Shown here: piece after piece, positions 1-6,004 of the stretch
Layout: each line of letters starts with the position of its first letter
Position numbering within the stretch: position 1 is the stretch's first letter
Assembly (NCBI GenBank): GCA_013361955.1
Contig: JABFXA010000199.1
Location: forward strand, 1-32,440
DNA: 32,440 nucleotides
Direction of reading: 5' to 3'
Source: Nocardioidaceae bacterium
GTDB taxonomy: Bacteria > Actinomycetota > Actinomycetes > Propionibacteriales > Nocardioidaceae
Notes under the pieces: generated by a model
What the model was told of the DNA's origin: nothing
Seen by the model: the letters and a program-made list of their open reading frames with translations, nothing else
Database searches by the model: none
Made by a program: the position numbers and the translations under genes

Positions 1-452
1 AGGTCCGGCACCCCGCGGACCAGGCCCTGCACGTGGTCCCAGGAGTCCACCGACCAGTGCGGCCAGTCGTAGACGCTGAGGTACCCGGCGGTCGCGCCGG
101 CCACGACCGTGACGGTCGCCAGGGTTGCAAGCACCCGCCGGCGGCGCACCCGGGGGTCGACGGCCTCGGCGCGCTCCGCCACCCGCCCGGCCCAGCCCCG
201 GGCGCGCTCGAGCCAGCGGCGTGCGAACTCGAACTCGGTGGCCAGGATGGCCAGCCCGATCGGGATCACCACGACGGCGGGGCCGGGGGTCACCAGCATC
301 ACCACCCCGGCGGCCACGACGAACGCGCCGACGACGCCGACGAGCACCTTGGTGGCCAGGCTCACGGCAGGATGGGCGTGCAGCAGACGGTGCAGCCGGC
401 CGTGCGTACGCTCGGCCTCCGACGGCGCCTGGAGGTGGGTGTCGGACGGCAC
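1..452 (-). CDS. PGPGW-type transmembrane protein (partial, C-terminus off the left edge)
   Basis: Reading from a GTG at 452 the minus strand stays open to the window edge. After a basic N-terminus containing SEAERTHGRLHR there is a hydrophobic hairpin of two membrane segments, roughly residues 34-75, separated by the signature TPGPAVVVIPIGLAIL. This is followed by the charged stretch EFEFARRWLERAR and a third hydrophobic segment ending in YLSVYDWP. The layout matches the small actinobacterial membrane proteins of the PGPGW family (TIGR02611-like), whose function is unknown. The start is uncertain because no good Shine-Dalgarno precedes the GTG; the frame remains open further upstream but shows no better start. 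It is transcribed away from the SsgA-family gene, leaving a 276-bp divergent intergenic region. Family assignment is from the motif and topology only. Confidence 0.75.
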   Translation of the reverse strand, partial: MPSDTHLQAPSEAERTHGRLHRLLHAHPAVSLATKVLVGVVGAFVVAAGVVMLVTPGPAVVVIPIGLAILATEFEFARRWLERARGWAGRVAERAEAVDPRVRRRRVLATLATVTVVAGATAGYLSVYDWPHWSVDSWDHVQGLVRGVPD

Positions 453-728
453 CCGTCCAGTGTTCCAGAGGCCCCGGGAGCCGTCCGCCGAATCGGCACT
501 TGCCGACCCGTAACTCCAGCGGGTGACGGCGGTTGTCCATTCGGACAGGGAGGTCTGGACGTTCGGTGTTCCCGGAGCAACCGGGGCAGAACCGGACACA
601 ACGTCGCAGTCAAGTCCCGTGGCTGCAAAAAGTTTCAAGGATTCTGTTTGGTTTCGCGTCATGGGGCCAACCCCGAAGCGTCTCCTTGACGAGTCCGGTG
701 GGGACGACCCTGGGAGGAAGGCACGACG
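453..728. other. Divergent intergenic region between PGPGW gene and ssgA-like gene
   Basis: I see no gene here. The right half (about 620-660) is clearly more AT-rich than the surroundings, containing runs such as GCAAAAAGTTTC and GGATTCTGTTTGG, as expected for promoter DNA. I could not assign a confident -35/-10 pair. A small inverted repeat, TGTCC-ATTC-GGACA, lies near 535-548. A good ribosome-binding site, GGAGGAAGG, at about 713-721 belongs to the following gene. Confidence 0.4.
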
Positions 729-1169
729 ATGGACTACTCGATGAACACCGCGCCGCTGACGGTGACGCAGCCGGTGACGCTCGAGCTGATCGACCCGACG
801 GGCGCGGTCACGCCGCTCGAGGCCGAGCTGCACTACGACCCGCGCGACCCGTACGCCGTGACGACCGTGTTCATCACCGGCGCCAGCCAGGTCCGTTGGA
901 CCTTCGGCCGCGACCTGCTGATCGAGGGCCTCTACGAGCCCTCGGGCGACGGTGACGTGCACGTCTGGCCGTGCCTCGACTCCGAGGGCCACGCCGTGGT
1001 GATCATCGAGCTGTGCTCCCCCGACGGCGAGGCGCTCGTGCAGGCCCGCACCGGCGACCTGAGCAGCTTCGTCGACCGGATGAGCAAGGCCGTCGAGGTC
1101 GGCGCCGAGTCCGCGCACCTGGACATCGACGCGACGATCACCGCGATCTTCGCCGCCGAGGCCGCCTGA
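729..1169 (+). CDS. SsgA-family sporulation/cell-division regulator
   Basis: This 146-residue protein has the length and character of the SsgA-like proteins, which occur only in actinobacteria and help place the division machinery (SsgB recruits FtsZ in Streptomyces). Visible features are an N-terminal strand region TLELIDPTGAVTPLEAEL, the conserved block YDPRDPYAVTTVF, and RWTFGRDLLIEGL near residues 58-70, followed by DVHVWPCL. The C-terminal third, with SSFVDRMSKAVEVGAES, fits the family helix. The start has a good Shine-Dalgarno (GGAGG) about 11 bases upstream; a second ATG four codons in is possible. Non-sporulating Nocardioides-type organisms usually keep one SsgB-like copy, so an SsgB-like role is the likeliest, but the paralogue cannot be told from sequence alone. 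Confidence 0.88.
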   Translation: MDYSMNTAPLTVTQPVTLELIDPTGAVTPLEAELHYDPRDPYAVTTVFITGASQVRWTFGRDLLIEGLYEPSGDGDVHVWPCLDSEGHAVVIIELCSPDGEALVQARTGDLSSFVDRMSKAVEVGAESAHLDIDATITAIFAAEAA

Positions 1170-1208
1170 CCCCGACCCCGCGTGGGGTGTGGCCGGGCCC
1201 GTCGTGGC

Positions 1209-1233
1209 TAGGGTTGGCTGGGAGGACCAACCC
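1209..1233 (+). promoter_or_regulatory. Candidate -10 box and hairpin/operator before CGNR gene
   Basis: A TAGGGT hexamer at 1209-1214 could be a -10 box, giving an untranslated leader of about 55 bases. It overlaps a perfect 7-bp inverted repeat, GGGTTGG (1211-1217) and CCAACCC (1227-1233), whose 9-base loop contains GGAGGA. The structure could be an operator for the downstream regulator itself or an RNA hairpin. Assignment is tentative. Confidence 0.3.
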
Positions 1234-1275
1234 ACCGTCGTCGGTACACCGACCGCAGCAGCCAGGAGGCCGGAC

Positions 1276-1839
1276 GTGCTGTTCAGCCACGACACGGAGC
1301 ACTCGCTGGACTGCGTCGTCGACCTGGTGAACACCGCGGCCGCGACCGCCGGCGGCGCCGAGGAGCAGCTGCCGGACACCGAGGCGCTCGCCGCGTTCGT
1401 CGTCGACCACGACGTCAGCGAGGTCGGCGAGCTCACCGAGACCGACCTGCGGGATGTGCAGCGGCTGCGCGCGGCCCTCGCCGCCGTCTTCGACAGTCCC
1501 GACGACGCCACCGCCGCCTCCGCCGTCAACGCCCTGGTCTCCCGGGCCGGGGTGACCCCGCGACTCACCGACCACGACGGCTACGACTGGCACATCCACT
1601 ACTTCGCGCCCGGTGCCTCCCTCGCCGAGCACCTGGCCGTCGACTGCGGGATGGCGCTGGCCACGGTCGTCGCCGCGGGCGAGCGTGAGCGGCTCCGGCG
1701 CTGCGACGCCCCCGACTGCGAGCACGTCCTGGTGGACCTGTCCCGCAACCGCTCCCGCCGCTACTGCGACGCGCGCACCTGCGGCAACCGGCTGCACGTC
1801 GCGGCGTACCGCGAGCGCCGCCGCGCGGGGGTCAGCTGA
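1276..1839 (+). CDS. CGNR zinc-finger transcriptional regulator (ABATE domain)
   Basis: The 187-residue product ends in a zinc-finger module CDAPDCEHVLVDLSRN followed by RRYCDARTCGNRLHVAAYRERR, which contains the diagnostic CGNR tetrapeptide and four cysteines able to bind zinc. The N-terminal part, with SLDCVVDLVNT and a mid-region RLTDHDGYDWHIHYFAP, matches the ABATE/DUF1470 domain that always accompanies it. Members are putative DNA-binding regulators of unknown target. I chose the GTG at 1276 because AGGAGG lies 6-7 bases upstream and the protein then starts with the typical LFSHDTE sequence. Longer reading back to a GTG at 1189 would add 29 residues of low-complexity sequence and run through the inverted repeat. 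The gene stands alone and is convergent with pabC, with only 3 bases between stops. Confidence 0.88.
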   Translation: MLFSHDTEHSLDCVVDLVNTAAATAGGAEEQLPDTEALAAFVVDHDVSEVGELTETDLRDVQRLRAALAAVFDSPDDATAASAVNALVSRAGVTPRLTDHDGYDWHIHYFAPGASLAEHLAVDCGMALATVVAAGERERLRRCDAPDCEHVLVDLSRNRSRRYCDARTCGNRLHVAAYRERRRAGVS

Positions 1840-1842
1840 CCC

Positions 1843-2664
1843 TCACGGGTCGCTGTGCTCGGCCTCCCGCTCGGCCCACAGCTTCTGGCACTGGGCGGTC
1901 ACCGGACCCGGCGCCGGCAGGTCGCGGCCGTCGACCCGGTGCACGGGCTGTACGTCGCGGGTCGTGGAGACCAGGAACACCTCGTCGGCCGTCTCGAGCA
2001 CCTGCACCGGCTCGTCGACCTCGCGGCCGCCGTACCACTCGAGCAGCAGCGCGCGGCTGATCCCGGCCAGGCAGCCGGCGGCGAGCGTGGGGGTGCGCAG
2101 CTCACCGTCGACCACGTAGAAGACGTTCGAGCCGGTGCCCTCGCACAGGTGGCCGGCCAGGTTCGCGAAGACCGCCTCCCCCGCGCCGCGCTCGGCGGCG
2201 TAGGCGAGCGCGACGACGTTCTCGGCGTACGACGTGGTCTTGAGACCGGCGAGCGCCCCCCGCTCGTTGCGCGGCCACGGCACGGTGACCACCGAGGCCG
2301 TCGGCGTCGCTGGCCGGAGCACGTCCGCGACCACGACGAGGGTCGGTGGGCTGTCGCCGCGGCCGGAGCCGAGCGGTGCGTCGCCCCCGGTGTAGGTGAT
2401 CCGCAGTCGGCCCAGGCTCAGGTGCTCGCGCGCCAGGACCGAGGCCACCCCGCGGCGTACCTCGGCGTCGTCGAGGGCTGGGAGGCCGAGCCCCGCGGCC
2501 GACCGGGCCAGCCGGTCGAGGTGCCGGGTCAGCGCGAACGGCGTGCCGTCGACCACCTTCACGGCCTCGAAGACGCCGTCGCCGACGGTGAACCCGTGGT
2601 CGCTGACCGGGACCGCGGCGGCGGTGGGATCGTCGAGCAGCCGGCCGTTCACCCATGCGTGCAT
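1843..2664 (-). CDS. pabC: Aminodeoxychorismate lyase / class IV aminotransferase
   Basis: The 273-residue product is a fold-type IV PLP enzyme. It opens with MHAWVNGRLL, has the family block SDHGFTVGDGVFEAVKV at residues 21-37, the putative PLP lysine K142 in GLKTTSYAEN, and the cofactor-phosphate region EGTGSNVFYVVDG. The family contains aminodeoxychorismate lyase (4-aminobenzoate for folate), branched-chain aminotransferase and D-amino-acid aminotransferase. The short length and isolation favour PabC, but substrate is inferred. The start is an ATG at 2664, placed 7 bases after a TACGCT -10 box (minus strand, 2672-2677) with no Shine-Dalgarno, so the mRNA is probably leaderless. A longer frame runs to 2919 but only by reading antisense through two tRNA genes. 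Confidence 0.85.
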   Translation of the reverse strand: MHAWVNGRLLDDPTAAAVPVSDHGFTVGDGVFEAVKVVDGTPFALTRHLDRLARSAAGLGLPALDDAEVRRGVASVLAREHLSLGRLRITYTGGDAPLGSGRGDSPPTLVVVADVLRPATPTASVVTVPWPRNERGALAGLKTTSYAENVVALAYAAERGAGEAVFANLAGHLCEGTGSNVFYVVDGELRTPTLAAGCLAGISRALLLEWYGGREVDEPVQVLETADEVFLVSTTRDVQPVHRVDGRDLPAPGPVTAQCQKLWAEREAEHSDP

Positions 2665-2717
2665 GGGTGCGAGCGTAGGCGGCCAGGTGCGTCGCACACG
2701 CGGGCAGGGACCCGAAT

Positions 2718-2745
2718 TTGTCATTGGCGCGTCGTCCGATAAAGT
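2718..2745 (+). promoter_or_regulatory. Promoter of the tRNA cluster
   Basis: TTGTCA at 2718-2723 and TAAAGT at 2740-2745 form a -35/-10 pair with a 16-base spacer. Transcription would start near 2752, about 36 bases before tRNA-Gly. The AT-rich patch stands out in an otherwise very GC-rich surrounding. Confidence 0.6.
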
Positions 2746-2787
2746 TCTCACGCACATCCGGTCGGGTGCCCGATCCGGACGTGACAA

Positions 2788-2860
2788 GCGGACGTAGCTC
2801 AGTTGGTAGAGCGCAACCTTGCCAAGGTTGAGGTCGCGAGTTCGAGCCTCGTCGTCCGCT
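2788..2860 (+). tRNA. tRNA-Gly(GCC)
   Basis: The acceptor stem GCGGACG (2788-2794) pairs with CGTCCGC, the D stem GCTC with GAGC, the anticodon stem CAACC with GGTTG around the loop TTGCCAA (anticodon GCC), and the T arm GCGAG-TTCGAGC-CTCGT follows. The discriminator base is T. The 3' CCA is not encoded. First of three co-oriented tRNA genes. Confidence 0.97.
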
Positions 2861-2883
2861 CGGAGAAGATGGTGCAGGCTCCT

Positions 2884-2954
2884 GGTGGAGTGGCCGAGAG
2901 GCGAGGCAACGGACTGCAAATCCGTCTACACGGGTTCAAATCCCGTCTCCACCT
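2884..2954 (+). tRNA. tRNA-Cys(GCA)
   Basis: The acceptor stem GGTGGAG (2884-2890) pairs with CTCCACC (2947-2953). The anticodon arm is ACGGA-CTGCAAA-TCCGT, giving anticodon GCA, and the T arm is CGGGT-TCAAATC-CCGTC-like. The discriminator base is T2954 and CCA is not encoded. It lies 23 bases after tRNA-Gly, in the Gly-Cys-Val order that is common in actinobacteria. Confidence 0.96.
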
Positions 2955-2991
2955 CGATTGCTCGGACTCCACCGGAGGATCGAGTCGTCAC

Positions 2992-3066
2992 GGGCGATTG
3001 GCGCAGTGGTAGCGCGCTTCCTTGACACGGAAGAGGTCACTGGTTCAAACCCAGTATCGCCCACCA
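2992..3066 (+). tRNA. tRNA-Val(GAC)
   Basis: The acceptor stem GGGCGAT (2992-2998) pairs with ATCGCCC (3056-3062). The anticodon arm CTTCC-TTGACAC-GGAAG gives anticodon GAC, and the T arm ACTGG-TTCAAAC-CCAGT is canonical. Unlike its two neighbours this gene encodes the 3' CCA (3064-3066). No integrated element or att-like repeat follows it. Confidence 0.97.
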
Positions 3067-3073
3067 GCACGAC

Positions 3074-3103
3074 ACAGCCCCTGGTCCGCGGATCGGGGGC
3101 TGT
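3074..3103 (+). terminator. Terminator of the tRNA cluster
   Basis: A perfect 8-bp stem, ACAGCCCC (3074-3081) with GGGGCTGT (3096-3103), has a 14-base loop and is followed by TGCGTTC rather than a clean T run. Its position 8 bases after the tRNA-Val CCA fits the end of the tRNA transcript. Confidence 0.65.
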
Positions 3104-3272
3104 TGCGTTCATCGCCTCGTCGGGCAGCCGGCGGAGGTCAGCCGTCGGGGGCGACGCGCCACGCGGTCTCTGCCTCGGGACGCCGACGTCCGGGAGTTCA
3201 CGCGGAACGGGTGAGCAGCGCACCGGGCCGCCCGAGGGACCGTGCCGTGATGACGCGGAACGGCGCCCGGGC

Positions 3273-3857
3273 ATGAGCGAGCATTCCCGTCGCCGGCGGG
3301 GCACCCGCGGTCCGGTGTCCCCGCGGACCGCCCAGCGCCGTGCCGTGATGGCGTCGATGGTCCGGGCGACGCTGGTGACGGTGGTGGGCTTCGGCCTGTA
3401 CTTCACGCTGCCGTTCGACGAGAAGACGGCCTTCAACAGCGCCGCCGCGCTGTTCGTCGGGCTGATCCTCGTGGCCGGGATGTTGGTCTGGCAGGCACGG
3501 ATCATCTCGACCTCGCCGTACCCCCGCGTCCGGGCGCTCGAAGGGCTGGTCACGACGTTCCCGATCGTGATCCTGCTGTTCGCCACCACCTACTTCGTGT
3601 ACGGCGAGCGCGAGCCGGCCAACTTCTCCGAGTCCATGACCCGGGTCGACTCGCTGTACTTCACCGTCACCGTGTTCGCGACGGTGGGGTTCGGCGACAT
3701 CACGGCCGTCTCGCAGAGCGCGCGGGGCCTGGTCACCCTGCAGATGGTGGTCGACCTGGTGCTGATCGGGCTGGTGGTCCGGGCGTTCGTGGGCTCGGTG
3801 CAGCGCAGCCTCGAGCGCCAGGAGAACGAGCTGGAGCACGACCAGCCCGTCGAGTAG
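3273..3857 (+). CDS. Two-pore-helix (Ion_trans_2) potassium channel protein
   Basis: The 194-residue protein has a basic N-terminus (residues 1-30) and four hydrophobic segments at about 31-47, 55-73, 95-110 and 152-172. Between the last two sits the potassium selectivity-filter sequence TVGFGD (137-142) within SLYFTVTVFATVGFGDIT. The last two segments and filter form one pore module of the Ion_trans_2 type; a tetramer would make one channel. There is no voltage-sensor arginine ladder and no RCK domain, and the C-terminal tail RSLERQENELEHD is short and charged. The start is uncertain: the ATG at 3273 has no strong Shine-Dalgarno, and ATG/GTG codons at 3345-3348 would remove 24-25 basic residues. 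GFGD in place of GYGD is a known variant of the filter. Confidence 0.82.
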   Translation: MSEHSRRRRGTRGPVSPRTAQRRAVMASMVRATLVTVVGFGLYFTLPFDEKTAFNSAAALFVGLILVAGMLVWQARIISTSPYPRVRALEGLVTTFPIVILLFATTYFVYGEREPANFSESMTRVDSLYFTVTVFATVGFGDITAVSQSARGLVTLQMVVDLVLIGLVVRAFVGSVQRSLERQENELEHDQPVE

Positions 3858-3860
3858 CGG

Positions 3861-3880
3861 GGCCCCGCCCTCGTGGGGCC
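3861..3880 (+). terminator. Hairpin after channel gene
   Basis: GGCCCC (3861-3866) pairs with GGGGCC (3875-3880) around an 8-base loop, starting four bases after the stop codon. There is no T run. It overlaps the start of the next gene's promoter region. Confidence 0.45.
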
Positions 3881-3882
3881 GG

Positions 3883-3911
3883 TTGTGGCGCGGTCCGGGA
3901 CCCGACAGACT
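3883..3911 (+). promoter_or_regulatory. Candidate promoter of first STAS gene
   Basis: TTGTGG (3883-3888) and CAGACT (3906-3911) are separated by 17 bases. The expected start site near 3918 leaves about 49 bases of leader before the GTG at 3967. Confidence 0.4.
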
Positions 3912-3966
3912 GGACATCGCCTCGGACGTGCGCGAGGGCACCGTCCGGTGGCGAGGAAGCAGGGTC

Positions 3967-4359
3967 GTGACCGAGATCAGCGAGTACGACGAGGGTCGGG
4001 TGGTGGTCCACCCGGGCTCCGACGTCGTGGGGCTCGGCGGCGTGCTCGACGTGTTCAACGCCGCGGGCGTCCGCGCCCGGCTCCTCGCGCTGCTGCGATC
4101 GCGTCCCCTGATGACCCTCGATCTCGACGACGTCACGATCCTGACCGCCGCCGGGGTCCGCCTCCTCGAGGAGGTGCGGCAGGCGGCACGCGCCGCCGGC
4201 ACCGAGCTGCGGATCGTGGTCGACGAGAAGCGACCCGCGCACCACGTGCTGCGTCGCACCGGCAGCCTCGACCTGCTGGATCCCGGCGCGGACGACGACC
4301 TCGAGGCCCTCGACGACCTGCCCGACCTCACCGCGGGCGACGAGGTCCCGCGCGGCTGA
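3967..4359 (+). CDS. STAS-domain protein with degenerate phospho-acceptor site
   Basis: The 130-residue product has the STAS fold pattern: an opening strand RVVVHPGSDV, a central strand MTLDLDDVTILTAAGVRLLEEV, and a later strand GTELRIVVDEKRP. STAS proteins of this size usually act as anti-sigma-factor antagonists (SpoIIAA/RsbV type) that are switched by phosphorylation of a serine in the motif D-S-[TSN]-G. Aligning the central block with the three neighbouring paralogues (FIDSTGLG-type) puts TAAG where they have DSTG or DSNG, so both the aspartate and the serine are replaced. The protein would not be phosphorylated in the usual way and may be constitutively binding or have another role. The start chosen is the GTG at 3967, about 8 bases after GAGGAAG; an upstream GTG/ATG at 3883 is possible but lies inside the promoter region. 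The C-terminus is very acidic. Confidence 0.75.
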   Translation: MTEISEYDEGRVVVHPGSDVVGLGGVLDVFNAAGVRARLLALLRSRPLMTLDLDDVTILTAAGVRLLEEVRQAARAAGTELRIVVDEKRPAHHVLRRTGSLDLLDPGADDDLEALDDLPDLTAGDEVPRG

Positions 4360-4458
4360 GGATCCCGACCGCCGGCTGAGATGATTTGCCGGTTCCGGCC
4401 ACGGCTGGTCCAGAACTGTGTTTTCGTTGTCGCGACGGTTGGGTAAACCTTGGTTCCA

Positions 4459-4527
4459 GAAGGTTGACGCAGCTGCCACCTTCGAGAAGCGCCCCGCCTC
4501 AATCCCCCAGGTCCGGCGGGGCGCTTC
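4459..4527 (+). ncRNA. Possible small structured RNA ending in a strong terminator
   Basis: The 185-bp gap between the STAS stop (4359) and the next gene holds two tandem hairpins. The first is GAAGGT (4459-4464) with ACCTTC (4478-4483) around a 13-base loop containing GCAGCTGC. Two bases later comes the 13-bp terminator stem. An upstream, unusually T-rich stretch near 4420-4450 could be a promoter, though I cannot assign a clear -10. Two adjacent hairpins, the second with a C5 loop, recall actinobacterial sRNAs such as 6C RNA, but the match is not good enough to name it. It may equally be only the 3' end of the STAS mRNA. Confidence 0.22.
4486..4527. terminator. Strong bidirectional terminator hairpin
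   Basis: A perfect 13-bp stem, GAAGCGCCCCGCC (4486-4498) with GGCGGGGCGCTTC (4515-4527), encloses a 16-base loop containing CCCCC, and is followed by GCCTTTCCC. It separates the plus-strand STAS gene from the convergent minus-strand gene whose stop is at 4545. It is the most stable hairpin between these genes. Confidence 0.8.
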
Positions 4528-4544
4528 GCCTTTCCCGGGCACGG

Positions 4545-4775
4545 TCACCGCGGGGTGAGCAGCGACTCCGGGAGCCACTCCTCCACGACCGACCAGGTGC
4601 CGGCGCGCAGCTGGGCGACGTACACGACCCGGCCCTCCCAGGCGCCGGCCACCGACCGCCACTCGACGAGCAGGCCGGGCCGCTTCACGCCGCGCTCGTC
4701 GGCGGCACCCGAGACCCAGCAGTGCCGGGCCGGGCAGGCCTCGTCGGCCGACCCCATCCGGACCCGGGCGGACAT
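4545..4775 (-). CDS. Small conserved-type hypothetical protein
   Basis: I do not recognise the family. The product is 76 residues from the ATG at 4775, which has AGGGGG six bases upstream; ATGs at 4781 and 4799 would give 78 or 84 residues. The sequence contains a possible metal-binding pair, ACPARHCWV, near the N-terminus. A beta-rich, tryptophan-rich body follows with LLVEWRSVAG, WEGRVVYVAQL and WSVVEEWLP, a pattern of short alternating strands like a small SH3-like barrel. Support for being real comes from the coding-like codon use, the position directly upstream of a strong shared terminator, and a convincing Shine-Dalgarno. It is divergent from the second STAS gene. Function unknown. Confidence 0.6.
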   Translation of the reverse strand: MSARVRMGSADEACPARHCWVSGAADERGVKRPGLLVEWRSVAGAWEGRVVYVAQLRAGTWSVVEEWLPESLLTPR

Positions 4776-4874
4776 CGGCATCCCCCTGGGTGCGTTCATC
4801 CCTCCGGCCACGTCGTCAGGATGACACACATTCGCACGGGTGTTCGAAGCAGCGGTCGGGTGATCGTGCCCACC

Positions 4875-4915
4875 GTTTCGAGCCGTTCCTCGGGGGCAAC
4901 CCTCGTCACGAGGGT
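4875..4915 (+). promoter_or_regulatory. SigB-like promoter motif and palindromic operator before STAS gene 2
   Basis: GTTT at 4875-4878 and GGGCAA at 4894-4899 are spaced by 15 bases, resembling the GTTT-N13/15-GGGTAT pattern of SigB/SigF-class promoters. Directly overlapping the end of the -10-like element is a perfect interrupted palindrome, ACCCTCGT-C-ACGAGGGT (4899-4915), 22 bases upstream of the start codon. It could be a repressor operator at the transcription start or a leader hairpin. Confidence 0.35.
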
Positions 4916-4937
4916 GCTCTGCTGGGGAGGGAGACAC

Positions 4938-5294
4938 ATGCTGCTGCGCCTCTCCGTGGAGGAGCGCGTGCCGTACGTCGTGGTCACCGCCACGGGCGAC
5001 CTGGACGTCTCCACCGCCGGGACCCTCGCCACCGCGGTGTCCAACGCCTTCTCCGACGGGTACGCCGGCGTGCTGGTCGACCTGGCCGGCGTCTCCTTCG
5101 TGGACTCCAACGGCATCACCGCGCTCCTCGCCGGCCACCGGGCCGCGCGACGTGCCGACGGCCGGTTCGCGCTGGTCGCGCCGAGCCCGCAGGTACGCCG
5201 GGTGCTCGCCCTGCACAGGCTCGACCGGGACCTCCCGGCGTACGCGAGCGTGGCGCTCGCGCTGGCCGGACCGGGCGACGGGACCGTCGGGTAG
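4938..5294 (+). CDS. STAS-domain anti-sigma factor antagonist
   Basis: This 118-residue protein is a stand-alone STAS domain. It begins MLLRLSVEERV, has VVTATGDLDVSTAGTL and the core VLVDLAGVSFVDSNGITALL. The phospho-acceptor serine of the antagonist family is present in DSNG. Proteins of this type bind an RsbW/SpoIIAB-like kinase when unphosphorylated and so release a sigma factor; the partner is not in this window. The ATG at 4938 has GGGAGGGAG placed just upstream. The protein is most similar to the next gene (same MLLRL start and same strand order), suggesting tandem duplication. The upstream palindrome at 4899-4915 may regulate it. Confidence 0.85.
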   Translation: MLLRLSVEERVPYVVVTATGDLDVSTAGTLATAVSNAFSDGYAGVLVDLAGVSFVDSNGITALLAGHRAARRADGRFALVAPSPQVRRVLALHRLDRDLPAYASVALALAGPGDGTVG

Positions 5295-5395
5295 GCTGCC
5301 CCGACCGGATGGGGAGACCGGTCGCGCGGCTACGAGCAGGGCGCCGTCCTGCCGGCAGCGCGGACCACCAGCCCAGACCACCGAGGGACCACTGA

Positions 5396-5737
5396 ATGCT
5401 GCTGCGCCTGGACGTCGAGGACCGCGACGGGACCGCCCTGATCACCGCCACCGGTGAGATCGACGCCGCGACCGCCGACTCCCTCTCGACCGCCGTCACC
5501 GGCGCCCTCGAGGACGGGAGCCCACGCGTCCTCGTCGACTTCGCGCAGGTCACCTTCATCGACTCCACCGGCCTCGGCGTGCTGGTCAAGGCGCACCGCG
5601 GCGCCGGCGAGAAGGGCGCCATCTTCGGCGTGGTGCACCCGACGCCGCAGACCCTGAAGCTGATCCGGGTGCTGGGTCTCGACCTGCTGCTGAACATCTA
5701 CGACTCACCCGAGCAGGCGCTGGCCGAGCCGAGCTGA
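5396..5737 (+). CDS. STAS-domain anti-sigma factor antagonist
   Basis: The 113-residue stand-alone STAS protein opens MLLRLDVEDRDG and contains ITATGEIDAATADSL and the core VLVDFAQVTFIDSTGLGVLV with the canonical DSTG phospho-site. It is the best match in the window to the RsbV/SpoIIAA consensus. The ATG at 5396 follows GAGGGACCACTGA. It lies 101 bases after the preceding STAS gene, so the two may share a transcript. The middle of the gap contains no convincing terminator. Its cognate anti-sigma kinase is not nearby, so the regulated sigma factor cannot be named. Confidence 0.87.
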   Translation: MLLRLDVEDRDGTALITATGEIDAATADSLSTAVTGALEDGSPRVLVDFAQVTFIDSTGLGVLVKAHRGAGEKGAIFGVVHPTPQTLKLIRVLGLDLLLNIYDSPEQALAEPS

Positions 5738-6004
5738 CCCCCCCGGACAGCCATCGACGCCCGGCCCGCCCGGGTCATGGACAGGCCCGGCGCCACCGCG
5801 TACGGTCGAGCACGTCCAGGGTCCCCCCAGGAGCCGCCAACCAGACGGCTCTGACCCTCGGCCACCTAGCGACGAGTATCTCGGTCAAGCAGCGGCCCGG
5901 GCATTCGGGAATTCCAGGTGCGACATGACGTCGCAGACATTGCCTTTCCCCTTCCCCTCCCCTCGGCGTCGACACCGCACGCCCGAGCCTGGAAGGACCA
6001 CCCG
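5738..6004 (+). other. Intergenic region before STAS gene 4
   Basis: No open reading frame here has coding character. A small inverted repeat TGCGAC-ATGAC-GTCGCA lies at 5919-5935, and GGAAGGA just before 6005 serves as the ribosome-binding site. I see no confident promoter. Confidence 0.3.

Noticed and set aside
2665-2919. N-terminal extension of pabC reading antisense through the tRNA-Gly and part of tRNA-Cys region
   Set aside because: The sequence is the familiar false peptide (EARTRDLNLGKVALYQLSY) produced by translating tRNA genes backwards; the ATG at 2664 has its own -10 box.
2788-3110. tRNA cluster as an integration site of a mobile island
   Set aside because: No integrase, no repeated 3' end of the tRNAs downstream, and neighbouring genes are ordinary chromosomal genes with the same base composition.
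4781-5381. Long minus-strand frame extending the small hypothetical gene across the second STAS gene
   Set aside because: Only the last 76-84 residues have plausible composition; the rest is the antisense of a well supported STAS gene.
5919-5935. TGCGAC/GTCGCA inverted repeat as an operator of STAS gene 4
   Set aside because: A 6-bp repeat in GC-rich DNA is likely by chance and it lies about 70 bases before the start without a clear promoter.
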